A stretch of 64,000 nt of DNA from Misgurnus anguillicaudatus. Taxonomy: Eukaryota > Chordata > Actinopteri > Cypriniformes > Cobitidae. The notes below the pieces were generated by a model. The model was not told the origin of the DNA and made no database searches. It was given only the letters and a program-made list of their open reading frames with translations. How positions within the stretch are numbered: position 1 is the stretch's first letter; each line of letters starts with the position of its first letter. The translations under genes and the position numbers were made by a program. Shown here in pieces: positions 1 to 11,298 of this stretch. Where the stretch lies: contig NC_073357.2 of assembly GCF_027580225.2 (NCBI RefSeq), positions 45,408,001-45,472,000 on the forward strand, given 5' to 3'.

Positions 1-602
1 GTTAATTAAGATTAATTAATTACACAAAAAATAACGCGTTAAACATTTTTAACGCATTTTAATCACACTTATTTTTCCACCGCGGAACATTTCTCATTGG
101 ATGAGTTTCGGCGGACCGAATATACTGGAGCACCAACTAGCGTTCATCCTGACTCTTTGTCATGACTTCAGACAACAACAAACCACAGTGAACATGAACG
201 AAGAAGCTGATGGGATCGCTTTGGTTGGCCCCGTGGATAGGAATTTTTTAAATAAAAAACGAACGGATGGAAGCGTCGATAAGAGCATGGTTGTGTGTAA
301 GCTATGCAACAAAGAATTTGCATATCACCGCAGCACATCGAGCCTCAAGTATCATCTCAATGCAAAACATATAGCAGCTAGCGTGGACGTTAGCCCGACT
401 CCGAGTACAACGACTTGGTTGAACAAAAATAAACAATGTTTTGTTGCTTAAGCTTATGTATTCAGGCATTAATCATGGTATACTAAAAATCCATGTGAAA
501 AAATAACTTAATGTTCTCAGGTCAAATATTTATATGTGATTTCGATTAATTAATTACAAAGCCTCTAATTAATTAGATTTTTTTTTATAGAGTCCCGGCC
601 CT
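1..602 (+). mobile_element. Internally deleted hAT-type DNA transposon
   Basis: The right end is clear: AT-rich subterminal DNA with repeated TTAATTAAT blocks ends in GAGTCCCGGCCCTA, which in reverse reads TAGGGCCGGGACTC, a hAT-like terminus. The left side starts with similar TTAATTAA-rich DNA, so the left terminus probably lies a few tens of bases outside the window. Between the ends only the first part of a transposase survives (101-451); the catalytic and dimerisation regions are absent. I infer a deletion derivative that could only have moved with a transposase supplied in trans. Confidence 0.7.
101..451 (+). pseudogene. hAT transposase N-terminal fragment with BED zinc finger
   Basis: The open frame is 116 codons. 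A better start is the Met at codon 32 (bases 194-196), because codons 1-31 look like transposon leader sequence; this gives 85 residues. From codon 1, a zinc-binding set C66-x2-C69-x15-H85-x4-H90 is visible within VVCKLCNKEFAYH...YHLNAKH, the BED-finger pattern found at the N terminus of hAT transposases and ZBED proteins, where it binds DNA. The frame stops about 25 residues after the finger. Nothing resembling the RNase-H-like catalytic core or the C-terminal hAT dimerisation domain follows before the element ends at 602. It is therefore a truncated transposase, not a host gene. The family assignment is firm and any residual expression is unknown. Confidence 0.75.
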
Positions 603-1230
603 AATTTAAACTCATAGCATTAAACTAATTTAAATGCTTAAAAGCATTTTGGAATAAAACAACCCAGCACAGGCCAAATCCCAACCCAACAGGTTGAATT
701 CATCCTTTTTTAACCCTAAGATCTCACTGGCGTACACAAAAAAATGCTGGTTTATTTTCAAGTGTACGCCAATGAGATCGTAGCAATGTTTCAAGTCTCC
801 TAAACTATAAAAGTGCAATCCTTGAGCAATTACATTCTTTTTATTCCGTTGATCATGTTTTTTTCTCAATTAAGCCCAAAGTCACTACTAAATGCCTTAA
901 CATAGTGCAAAACAAACTGCACCTATTATAGAATATTACTTGCCTTTTAATGAATAAAAGCTCATAACCATTCATCTCAGAAACGTTCCTTTCCAACCAA
1001 ATAAAATGTTTTAAATCCCTCAACCTTCTCAGTGAACGCAGTGAACACTGACTCTAAACGCAGAAGCTCAAGTGTCTGACATTGAGACCGTGCAGGTGTT
1101 TAACACATAGGGATCTGACGAGGGCTTGTATATCTGACAAGATGTTTAAAGCAGGTCAGCAGAAATATGCTCTGTATTGATGAGTGCAAACCACTAAAAA
1201 CAATAACAACCAGTAAATCAAACATGTTTA
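603..1230. other. Non-coding DNA with one short hairpin
   Basis: There is no credible gene. The only structure I see is an inverted repeat at 720-737 and 762-779 (17 of 18 bases pair, 24-base loop). Confidence 0.5.
720..779. repeat. Short hairpin (18-bp stem)
   Basis: The left arm GATCTCACTGGCGTACAC and right arm GTGTACGCCAATGAGATC are complementary at 17 of 18 positions around a 24-base loop. The stem is shorter than a typical microRNA precursor. It may be the remnant of a small foldback transposon. Confidence 0.6.
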
Positions 1231-1610
1231 TGTGGCTCAACCGGTAGAGCAGTGGTTCTCAAACTTTTTGTTGTGCGGCCCCCCTTGTGTAGGGTACATC
1301 CCTTCGTGGCCCCCCAAAGAAATTTCATGACATAAAACAATCTCAAACTTAAAATTTGATAAATAAATATTTTAAATTATACAATGTAGAGCTGTTGTAG
1401 TGTCTAATGTATTTTATAAAATGTCTGGGACCACTGCACCATTACGGCCCCCAATTTGAGAACCACTGTGGTCAAGCATTGTGTTAGCAGCACAAAGGTT
1501 GTGGGTTCAATTCCAGGGAACAAAAATGAACAAAATGTATACTATGAATACACTGTTCGCCCCTTTGGATAAAAGCGTCTGCCAATTGCATAAATGTCAA
1601 ATAAATGTAT
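1231..1610 (+). mobile_element. tRNA-derived SINE split by a hAT MITE
   Basis: The head GTGGCTCAACCGGTAGAG matches a tRNA A box. The second half, after the insertion, has CATTGTGTTAGCAGC and a B-box-like GGTTCAATTCC. The 3' part TTGGATAAAAGCGTCTGCCA followed by ATAAATGT-type repeats is the tail shared by fish SINEs and L2-type LINEs, which supply the reverse transcriptase. Degraded siblings lie at 23621, 24099, 25160, 30302 and 33878. Confidence 0.8.
1250..1468. mobile_element. hAT MITE inserted in the SINE
   Basis: The terminal inverted repeats are CAGTGGTTCTCAAACT at the left and AATTTGAGAACCACTG at the right (one mismatch). The flanks CGGTAGAG (1242-1249) and TGGTCAAG (1469-1476) match at 6 of 8 bases, an aged 8-bp hAT duplication. 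Removing the element restores a continuous SINE head. There is no coding capacity in 219 bp. Confidence 0.85.
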
Positions 1611-3273
1611 AAACAGTTTTAGGCATCATCTTTTGTTTATGTCCTTGTTTACACTGTGAAAATTCTTAATTTAGTCCTTTTATAGTCTTTGCTTGAGGGA
1701 AATAGCAGTTATGAGATCACCACCCACTCACACGTCTCCCATCCTGGTCTAGAGTTATTTTTGCACTTGCGGCCCAAGTTTCATTAAGTGTCTGGGTAGA
1801 GATACATACATTTCTGCTTTCAATTTCAATCACAGTCAAGAGTTCATGTTAGTACAGATGGTTTGGACTTCCCTCAGTGTGCTTATCACCTGAAAATATT
1901 CACCTGGAAAAAAGTGTTTTTATTCGAAAACGCAATTTGAACAGAAATGGCATCGCTGTAAATGAATTCTGTAAAGATTGTTATTGATGATTGGAGGCTA
2001 AAATAAGAATTGTGTGGCCCTCACAACGTCACACTTATTAAGGGCAATTTTAGATCCATCTCTCTAGATTTGCTGTGGTTCTTGAATCTACAATACAGCA
2101 TTGTAGGTAAAATGAAAAAAATTAAATTTAGTCTTACAATTGTTTCTTTGGATCTCCTTAAAGTAAATGTGATATAAAACTTCAAATAGATCTGTTAAAA
2201 AAAACTTATGAGAGGCTCTTTGTGTCATTGAGATAGTTGTGACTTGCCATTTAATGTGTGTGAGTTCCAGGTGACTGCCTATATGAGGAAAGCCATTTGG
2301 AAATGTTACATTGTGCCATCTGTGCCTGTCAAAACAATGACTGATGATTGTTAAATCTAAATGGGAATCGTATACAAAAAGTATGGAGATTGAGTTGGCT
2401 GTGGGACTTTAAGGCACTATGGTAGTAAAAGATCTTGCAGTATTTTTTATATATCGCATTCGCAGCATGAAAATGTTAAGTTAAATTAAACGCAAGGGAA
2501 TCCCTCCCTAAAGACCTCCGGTAAGCAGGGGGTCTCTGATTCATCCTATGTGACTCTTCTCTGTGGACATGTAATCTGGACTGTTTATCAAGCATCACTG
2601 AAACAATCTGAAATGCCATCTGCTAATTGCAAACACAGAGGTATAATGGGAGTCCCCTTAGGGAAAGACTGAGGGCCTTCCGCTGTGCAACCATGTCTGT
2701 CATGCTCTTCTCCGAACGGGAAAGAGAGATTATGGCCTGAATGTCGACACACATGTAGGTGGCAAGTATGGTGAGAGGAAAATTAGGTGGAAAAATCAAT
2801 TCTGTGTGCAGTGACCTTAGGTGGTGTCGCACATCCTATACCACCCCCTCCCCCATATCTCCACATACACACAAACCTTTAAGCGGGTCCCGTCTTCTAT
2901 TATAATTTTTCAATCATAACTGTAAATCTGATATGCTACATTAAGTCTACAGCAGCCTGTAAGCACTTAAGATTTACATTTTAAAACACCCTGTAAACAT
3001 CTCACTGTGACATCAATGAGGGATGTGATGCCACCATTCTGAAATAGATTTTGTCTATAATATAACTGGTGTTTATTGCCCTGAAGGGGTAAACCGCATG
3101 CAACTGGGGTGTCCTGTACACCTGTGCCACTATATATCTCATGCCATCAGATGCTACCACCAACAGTCTTCAAACAAAATAAACATGCCAGAACATTCAC
3201 ATACACATATACTGTAAAGTATAAACATTGGCAGAAAAGTACAAGCTAGTATACAGAGATGCAAAATAGTGAA
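1611..3273. other. Unannotated non-coding DNA
   Basis: No gene, repeat arm or RNA structure could be supported. Short open frames on the minus strand (for example 2623-2832) have no recognisable composition or domain. Confidence 0.5.
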
Positions 3274-3648
3274 TAAAGGGGGGTCGCACACTGGACGCGC
3301 AGCTCAGCGCCGCGCCATTCTAAAAAAATCGAACACATTGTTTTCTAAGAGTATATGCACACCGGCGCAGACAGGTGGTGCCTGTCCGCAGTGCCCAGCT
3401 ACGACTCAGGAAGTTGCGAAAATCCTTGTCGCGCCACAGAGCACCAATCACATAGTTTAACATTAAATAACATCATATTTGTCCCAAATCATTAACGATT
3501 AACATTGGCTGCTAATGCATATTTTCCATTTTGAAGTAGACGCTATCTGACTAAGCTCATGCTATTTAATGTGCACGATACCTCCGAGTTGCCCTAGACG
3601 CGGCGCGGCGCAGCGTTGACCTGCGCATCCGGTGTGCGATCCCCTTAA
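3274..3648. mobile_element. GC-rich foldback MITE
   Basis: The left end GGGGGGTCGCACACTGGACG pairs with the right end CATCCGGTGTGCGATCCCC, and the pairing continues through CGCGCAG and GGCGCGGCG tracts. The right flank is CCCCTTAA and the left flank is TAAAGG, consistent with a decayed TTAA target site. The open frame at 3269-3460 is a by-product of the GC-rich arm. Confidence 0.65.
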
Positions 3649-3711
3649 GAGCAAACTGATAATTGTGTTTTTGTGGGTTTTTTACAGTAAGTTCAGTAAG
3701 GGTATAGTGCC

Positions 3712-4640
3712 TTAAAGTCCCAATGAAATCAAAACTAACAATTTTTATTTTTTACCTCTTTCCCCGCCATTAAGAAAAAAAAGCTTCTCTGCCAATGATG
3801 AGTTGTTCCGGCAATCCGTATTTCTGCTATTATCCTCCAGATGACGCTCTTAGTATCCCCTAACTGTGGGTTCACACCAGCCGCGTTTGAGGCGTCAAAT
3901 TCTAGTTTGTCGCTTGAACATTTTGAGTTTACTCGCTTCATTCGCGCGTGAAAGCCCCACATGAAATTGTAGTCATCGAGACATTCACGCGGAAATTTGC
4001 ATTATGGTATATTGCAAATATTTTTATTTTTCAACTCTTTCCCCGCCATTAAGAGAAAACGTTTCCCTGTCAATGACGAGTTGTTCTTGCAATCCGTTTT
4101 TCTGCCATTATCCACCAGATGATGCTCTTACCCAGCTTATAAAACCCGAAAGTATCCCCTAACTGTGGATTCACACCAGCCGCGTTTGAGGCATCAAATT
4201 CTAGTTTGCTGCTTGAACATTTTGAGTTTACTCGCTTCATTCGCGCGTGAAAGCCGTGCATGAAATTCTAGTCATCGAGACATTCACGCGGAAATTTGCG
4301 TCATGTGAGGGGCTTCTGCAACTCCGCTCGCTTCCTGTAATCACATCACTACTAGAGCAAGCTTTATTATAAACAATTTATCCACAAGTTTTTTATTTTT
4401 TTTATTGAATGTGCCCTCATAAACTTCAATCAAAATCAGAAAATCTACTTCCGCCTTCTTATGGCGATCATTCTCTGATGACATCAGCTAGACGGCTGGG
4501 GCAGGAGCATCCCTTAAAACTCCACCCCCTTCAACTGTCAGTCTGATGCCAGTTCCATTTCTGTTTCACTGGGGAATACATCACAATAAGTTATTTCAAC
4601 CATCTATATATATCTTTTCCAATATGGATGGTTGGATAAA
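3712..4640. mobile_element. TTAA-type repeat with internal 280-bp tandem duplication
   Basis: The left edge TTAAAGTCCCAATGAAATC resembles the edge of the copy at 29502 (TTAAAGTCTCCGTGAAATC). Inside are two head-to-tail copies, about 3740-4001 and 4021-4300. Both start near CTCTTTCCCCGCCATTAAG and end near ATTCACGCGGAAATTTGC. Two antisense frames (3735-3962 and 4070-4261) translate almost identically only because of this duplication. The CTTTCCCCGCCA motif recurs at 59838. The right boundary is approximate. Confidence 0.55.
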
Positions 4641-6837
4641 ATTTTCTATTGGATCTTGAAGCAAGATTGTAAGGATTGTGCTGAACCAATTAAATATATG
4701 TGACCCATAGACAGATAATTAAAACAAAATATTGTCATCAAAAATATAAAATAACTGTATATATATTTATATTATGTATACAGTAAATGCAAAGTTTTGA
4801 AAATACAGATTTAAACTACGGTTTTGAGGTTTTCATAGAATAGCACAGCTACATAAAACGCTTAGCAGACAATCACTCAATATTCGATCAAGCCTACTCT
4901 TTTTCGTCCTTATCATCAAAAATAAATCAATGAATTTCAAGTCTCATGGCCATGACCAAATCTCAGAGCCTATTTTGGGCCAATAACCAAGAATGTCCCA
5001 CAGCTACTAGACAGCATCAGTGAAAGGATGGGGGAAGGATTGCGCAGAAGACATGTCTCCAGCTGCCCCTTCCTGCAGCACATGCTCTATGAGCATCTTG
5101 GGCCAAATTCAAATAAAGGGGCTGCGTGCCAACGGCATTAAACATGTGTTTATTGCGCTTAATGAAAGCCAAGGGGAGGCGAATAAATCCTCAAAGGCTA
5201 AGCTGTTATTGCTGCCTCCTGGTGGGCTATGAAAGTGACCAGGATTTTATACAGCATTTGGACAGCATTTATGATGATCCTCTGCCTAATCCGATTCTTA
5301 ATAACAATCAAATGTACAAGTAAATATATCTTCAGAACCATTTGTTAAATTGGCACTGGCCAGCCTGAAGCATGCCCATAACACGCTTGCATGATTTGGA
5401 AGTGTCTTGGGAGGTACAAGGGAGGGTTTTAGTGGAATAGGATGAAAAAAGGAGGTGAAACATTATGCTGGTTACCATTGTAGGAGGTTGTTGACATCTC
5501 TTTTAAGAATAGGCTGATTCAAGTGCTGTGTCAGTGACGGCTAACTCATTACCCCAATGTTTACTGTATATTAACAGTCAAGCGTGGGGATTTCTGCCTC
5601 TCAACACATCATCTGCTCTCTCTCTCTCTCTCTTACTGCTTTCTCTCTCTTTTTCATGCCTTGCTTCTCATTTTCTTCTTTTTGATCGCCCTCTCCTCTT
5701 CATTCATTACAGATAAAAGAGCCTCCATAATGGGCCTGTCTGTTTTGGATAAAGACAATAGAGGGATAGGGTGGAGGAGCAAGCCATGGGTCAGTAACTG
5801 TACAAAAGCCAACGCAATAAACACAATGCTGTATGACCACAGACTCATCTGTTATGCTTTTTTTCATGAAAGTAAATACTGTCTGAATTACATAAAAAAT
5901 AACATTTTCAACAGATACAACATACTGTAGCATATCTGCAATGTACCACTAAATGAATTCTGCATTTCACATTTGCGTCACATAGCGGATTAATGTGATT
6001 GAGGACTGCTAGAGCGATATTAACGCCATTCACTTATTTCATCTGAAGAGCTATTGACCCGCTCTGCTCTTCTTCCTTATTTACTGTTATGACAGGTTGT
6101 TGTCACTCCCCTTCCTCGACCTCAGCCAATCACATCTCCCCCCTCAAGCTGTTACAGCCAACGGGGTATTGATTAACTGCCTTTGTTATTTCTCAAATGA
6201 AATTTAGGACGCCGAGGCTGGAATGACTTCTGAGACCACAGCAGGGGTAAAGCAATAAAGATTTATTCTTTACATATAATTTAGTTAATGCATTTATCAC
6301 ACAAATAGGCTTAAATCTGCCCTCAAAGCCTTGAAGTACATCTGTCTTCATGATGTTTTGATGACGTGATGGTGGAATATGTATTTATGATACCATCACT
6401 GGTTTTAATTCAGAACAAGAATGAACCTGTGTTAGGTTTACAATTTTTACTTTTAGTCTTTAGTTTAAAATTATACCCTGTCATGTCATATTCATTGATT
6501 TTAGTACATTTTACTCTGACAACAAATCCACAACAGTATACCAGCTAAATTATTTTTTGTAATGGTAACAGGTATTGTACATCCTGCCTCTCTCGACTTC
6601 ATTAGTAATCTATTTAAAAATAGTAAAAAAGTAGATGCTTGGTCATCTCCTGCCTTGGTCATCAGCGCTGCGGAGCAGCTGCGACATCATGTACTGCTGC
6701 GAGCCATCAAACCGCAGCCTAAGATCTGTGCCTGGGCATCAGGCCAACAAAACAGAGCCTATCAGACCAGTGGCACAACCTCTGCTTTCCCTGCATTCGT
6801 TTATCAATCAGCCTCGCACAGGCACACTCCAGTACCG

Positions 6838-6840
<3 letters not shown>
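4641..6840. other. Unannotated non-coding DNA, one pyrimidine tract
   Basis: Apart from a (CT)-rich stretch near 5610-5660, I see no repeat arm or gene. The short frames here lack domains. Confidence 0.5.

Positions 6841-6902
<62 letters not shown>
6841..6902 (+). repeat. (GA)31 microsatellite
   Basis: An uninterrupted GA dinucleotide tract of about 62 bp. Apparent Arg-Glu repeat proteins across it, in several frames, are artefacts of the repeat. Confidence 0.97.
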
Positions 6903-6907
<5 letters not shown>

Positions 6908-7072
6908 AGAGGAGACGTGCCTTTCAGATTCATGAGTATTCACACAGCATCACACAGCATCAAACCAAGCATGTCCTACATCCAGAGATAAGAAAACGAA
7001 GAGAAAGAGTAGAACGGCCTGCTAGGTCCACATAAAGAACTGTCCTATACACATACTGTAGGCTCTATACAT

Positions 7073-7170
7073 CTAGCTCAACTGGTAGAGAGTAATGACG
7101 TCAAAGCCATTGATTTTGTTCGGCGAGAACACAAATGTTAATGAATACTTTGAATGTTTCTTCCAAATGT
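7073..7170 (+). mobile_element. Probable decayed SINE
   Basis: TAGCTCAACTGGTAGAG is a tRNA A-box-like head, and TTCCAAATGTATAAATG about 80 bp later resembles the SINE tail. The middle is not recognisable. Confidence 0.4.
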
Positions 7171-7256
7171 ATAAATGTTCCAAACTAAATTTGATTAACT
7201 CACCAAATAATAAAAATGTAAAAGATGCGTGTGTGTGAAGAAAAATATGAAACTAT

Positions 7257-7806
7257 GGGGCCGTTTACATGACAGCGATTTCGCAGATTTCGCAGGTTTA
7301 CACAACAATGGCATTTTGGGGTCCTGAAAATGCAAACTTTTTAAGGAAAGTTTCAAAGTGCACGTTTTTGATAACGATGCCTCGTCATAAATATGAATCT
7401 GTGATAATAGAGACGTCAAGTGCATGTGTTAATTCAGTCTATAAGCACGCTTGTGTATTACCAAAACAACAATTGCGGCTTGGGCTGCCCAAGAAACTGC
7501 ATTTATTCACGCTTCTCTGATAACGTTTATAAAAGCTAGGCATTTTATAGTCCCGGGTCACTCGAAATAAACCTACGCCATTGTCCGTCTAAACAAAACT
7601 GCTTTATGCTTTCGCTGCCTTGATTTTTTGTATTTATCGGTCTGTAGAAGAATACGTAGTGTTTCTTTACAAGGTAACATCACCATATACTGGCCTAGCA
7701 TACGTAATACAGCGGATTAGTCATGAATCTTTGTTAAAAGTTGTAAAATTTTACATAAACGCAAAAAAAAAAAAACATGCTTATTGTTGTCGTGTTAACA
7801 CACCCT
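7257..7806. mobile_element. Possible hAT-like element with GTTTACA termini
   Basis: The left end GGGGCCGTTTACATGACAGC resembles, in inverted form, the right end GTTGTCGTGTTAACACACCC. The same GGCC-GTTTACAC type of end is clearer at 47043-48194. The arms are diverged, so boundaries are tentative. Confidence 0.4.
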
Positions 7807-9104
7807 ATTATATAATTTATAGTCACACCTAGGTTCTACACCATAGCTACGCATAGGCAGATGCGCAACAATTTAACAATGCGTCCATTCTACACGAACC
7901 GCAAGCGCTGTGATTGGTCCGATAGACGCCCTCCCGTCAGGTCAAAAAAAATCACATTTCTTTTTGCGTTTATTTTCCTCCATCACTGCTGGTCTTCTCA
8001 AACCAAGCTTCTCAAAACAAGCTGATTGTTTTTTTGTGGGTTTACAGGTCAGGCTGCTACTTCTTTGGCTATTGCACTGTTACTATGGGCTACATAGGAT
8101 ACTGCCTACTAGCGGTCTACATGTGCAATTGCACATCAACACAGACAACGGCGCAAAAGTATAAATAAAACCGACTCCATAGGACCTATGCAGATCTATA
8201 ATGAGCACTTAAGTCATACTGTACCTGCATATGGTTACCTGCTAGGTTATAAACACTGTAAGCAGGGACTTCTTGCCGAATGTTATGTCACCTAATTAAT
8301 ATTCATACTGCAATGATAAGATATGGTATATATATGGTCCTGTAATCTCTCATACGTGTATATCTTTGGCTCAGTGTTTTATTTTTCTCATATCTTTAAC
8401 CTTTTTGGCAGGATCTTTGTGGTGTGTATATGTGTGAGTGAGTGGGTGAATGGTAGTAGATTAGTTCAGCAGGAGTGTAAGGGCAAAAGGTTAGGAAGGT
8501 TACAGAGTTAATACCTCTGTGTTCTGGGGTTTCTCTGTGATTCTTTCATCTCCCCGGGGAGGTGAAATAAAGAGTCACTTTAAAACAAAGAGTGTAAAGA
8601 CAAAAAGAGAGAAAGAGAGATGGGGACAGGTGGCTGGGAGGGGCAGACAGAACAAGAAAGCGTCTCCAGCTCTAGAGAAAGTGGAAAAGCAGAGTTGGCT
8701 GTTTCTATAGACTATAGGATGGTCCAGACAGTCTGGAGGACCTTCAGTAAACACTGGCAGAAACAGAGAGATGATCAAGAATAAAGGTGGCCTCCAGTCT
8801 AATGGGGGATCAAGTTTTGTGATTCAAGCACCATCATCACCATCTTCAAGCCATATTAACAATTAAAGGAAAGCCACAGCTGAATTCGAAAAGCCCATAG
8901 CAATGGCTCATTATTTGTCATTTGGGAAAATACTGATGACCTTGATTTTAGTTTTCTTTCCTCAAAATGTGTCACATACAAGTGAAATATTAAGTTAAGA
9001 TGCAGTAAGTGCAGTAAATCTTCACATTAAGCCATATACTGTATAGTATACATAAGCAACTAATTCAAGATGGGTTTTCATGTTTTTGTAGCAGGTGCAG
9101 TTAC
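7807..9104. other. Non-coding DNA, possible repeat debris at 7814-8000
   Basis: The stretch around CACACCTAGGTTCTACACC and GCTGTGATTGGTCC has the look of a fish interspersed repeat but I cannot find a partner arm. The rest, including 8166-9104, shows nothing I can support. Confidence 0.35.
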
Positions 9105-10430
9105 TTAAAGGATAATTCCGGTATTTAACACTTTGAGTCTCATTTCTGGTTTGTTTTTGAACTACAGTGATGGACACAGAAAGTTTGACAATGGGTGGTG
9201 TCTTGAGTTTTTGACTCGTTTAGAAGCGTCTCTTGACTGCTTCAGAATGGAAGTCAATGGCCATGCACAAACATGTCATTAAAACAACACTTAACGTTCA
9301 TTTTCAAAACTGTGCTACTCACCGAGTGGTTTGTGGTGTTCGTTGATGATTAAAAACAAGTTGTGTAGCGAAATACAGTTTCTGTCGTGTTTTATTTGGC
9401 ATTTTGTAAAATTCCATTGACTTCTCTTTGAAGACTCATTGCAACCCGCCGCCGGGAAACAGAAAAGGGTCTGTTTACATGTGGTTGTAGTTTTTTCGCT
9501 CGGTTTCTCTCAGAAGAAATTTTTCCCATATTTGTAGGGCTGGACCAGAATATTCGAATATTCGTTCCGTGGGTTGACATTCGATTTTCAGTTTTGAGAT
9601 TCGAATATATATATAAATATTTTACAGTGTTAATGCAGAGCTTTTGCCAAGCAGGAAGTGCACTTCACGCTCCCGCTCTATAGGTGGCGTAGAGAGACCA
9701 ACATCCATAGCCAACAGCCACCAAACGCCACCAGTGGAAGAGATCGCCTTGAAAGTAAAGCGCGCTTCCTGCTTTGGCATTTACGCTAAAAGTGTTGAAA
9801 ATAACGTTCAGTTTCTTGCAAAAACTGATTGATTTGCTTCACAAGACGCCAATATGTCACACGGAGTTATGGGGGATTACTGTTGTATTGGATATATATG
9901 CTTTAGCTCTTAAAGTGTGCGGATCTGTTGACTTGCATGATGGAGCACTGGAGTTTCTGCAAAATATCTTCTTTATTGGATGGTGTAAGTGTTATGAATA
10001 AACTTGATTTTGAAAGTATGCTACCGTTTTATTACAGTTTGTTGGACTACGTTCATTCATGCTTCAGACTCAAATATAGAGCGGAAGAATATACGCGGTT
10101 GTGAGGTATCTGAAAAAATAGTTCCAATATAGCAAATAACACGGATTGAAATCATACATTGCGCCAATATATTTGTTTTTAATCATCAACGAACACCACG
10201 AACCACTCGGTGAGTAGCACAGTTTTGAAAATGAACGTTAAGTGTTGTTTTAATGACATGTTTGTGCATGGTCGTTGACTTCCATTCTGAAGCAGTGAAG
10301 AGACGCTTCTAAATGAGTAGAAAAGTCAAGACTCGACCCATTGTCAAAATTTCTGTGTCCATCACTGTAGTTCATCCAAAACAAACCAGAAATGAGACTC
10401 AAAGTGTTAAATATCGGAATTATCCTTTAA
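9105..10430. mobile_element. TTAA foldback element with ~254-bp arms
   Basis: TTAA flanks lie at 9105-9108 and 10427-10430. The element begins AGGATAATTCCGGTATTTAA and ends in the complement (AATATCGGAATTATCCT). Left arm about 9109-9362 and right arm about 10172-10426 pair with few mismatches, including GAGTCTCATTTCTGGTTTGT and CACCGAGTGGTTTGTGGTG. The 800-bp centre has no transposase. At about 9537-9640, TAGGGCTGGACCAGAATATT plus ATTCGAATATT motifs may be one end of an inserted hAT fragment. Confidence 0.85.
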
Positions 10431-11250
10431 GAGAATGGCAGATGGAGCAAAAAGTTCATTTTGCAACCTGTTATCATGCAAATATCATAAGAATGATTTA
10501 GTTTAGGTGTGTCTAATCCAATCTGAGGAAGACCCATCTCTTCTTCATCTACCTCCAAGAAGCAGAAGCACCCCACTGGGGCCAAAAGAGATGCTGAGCG
10601 GCCCCATTCATTATTAATCAGCTAATTAAAAGAGGTTCACTCCCCATCACAGAGCAGATGATGAATGGAGAGGGAAGAATTTAGAAAGCAGGACACGTCC
10701 CCTGAGGAAGAGGAAGAAAGTGAGAGAGAGAGACCAAGTGGGGAAATGAGAGTTAGGACATGTCTCATAAAGGAGAAGGAGTAAACAAAGATTAAAGTTT
10801 CTTGTGGTTTCAAGCAATATACAACAGAATGTTGAGAACAAACCCCACACTTATCTTTTGGCACTCGAATCAGTTTTCGTAACCTGTAGATATTGATTTG
10901 TTCTTGATATCCATTCCAATGTCAAAACTGTTTATAGGTTAAGGTTCTAGTTTACTGTTAGAATTGGTTTACAAAAAATGGGGGAGCAAGCAAGGATTTT
11001 TAGTTTTAACTTTGTGAAAAAACTAAATGTATTACGATATTAACACATATTTTGGGGATTTGGATGGAAAAACGGTATTGTAAAGGGCAAACACTGCAAA
11101 TAATCGTGAAACACCATCACATACCCAAACTCAGAGTATCAGGCAGTTTAATTCACAGCAGCAATGTGTTTGTCTGCAATTCTGCCATCATGCAGACATT
11201 TCCCAGAGGTCCTGAAAAACTGCACATCTCTTTAATTATAAGACTTTTAT

Positions 11251-11298
<48 letters not shown>

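Noticed and set aside
1231..1535. Functional tRNA gene
   Set aside because: The A and B boxes belong to a SINE; no cloverleaf with anticodon arm can be formed and a MITE splits it.
3735..4261. Two near-identical antisense proteins (FHARMKRVNSKCSS...) as a small gene family
   Set aside because: They are the same frame in a tandemly duplicated non-coding repeat, without start or stop conservation.
6562..6991. Arg-Glu repeat proteins
   Set aside because: They are translations of the (GA)31 microsatellite in different frames.
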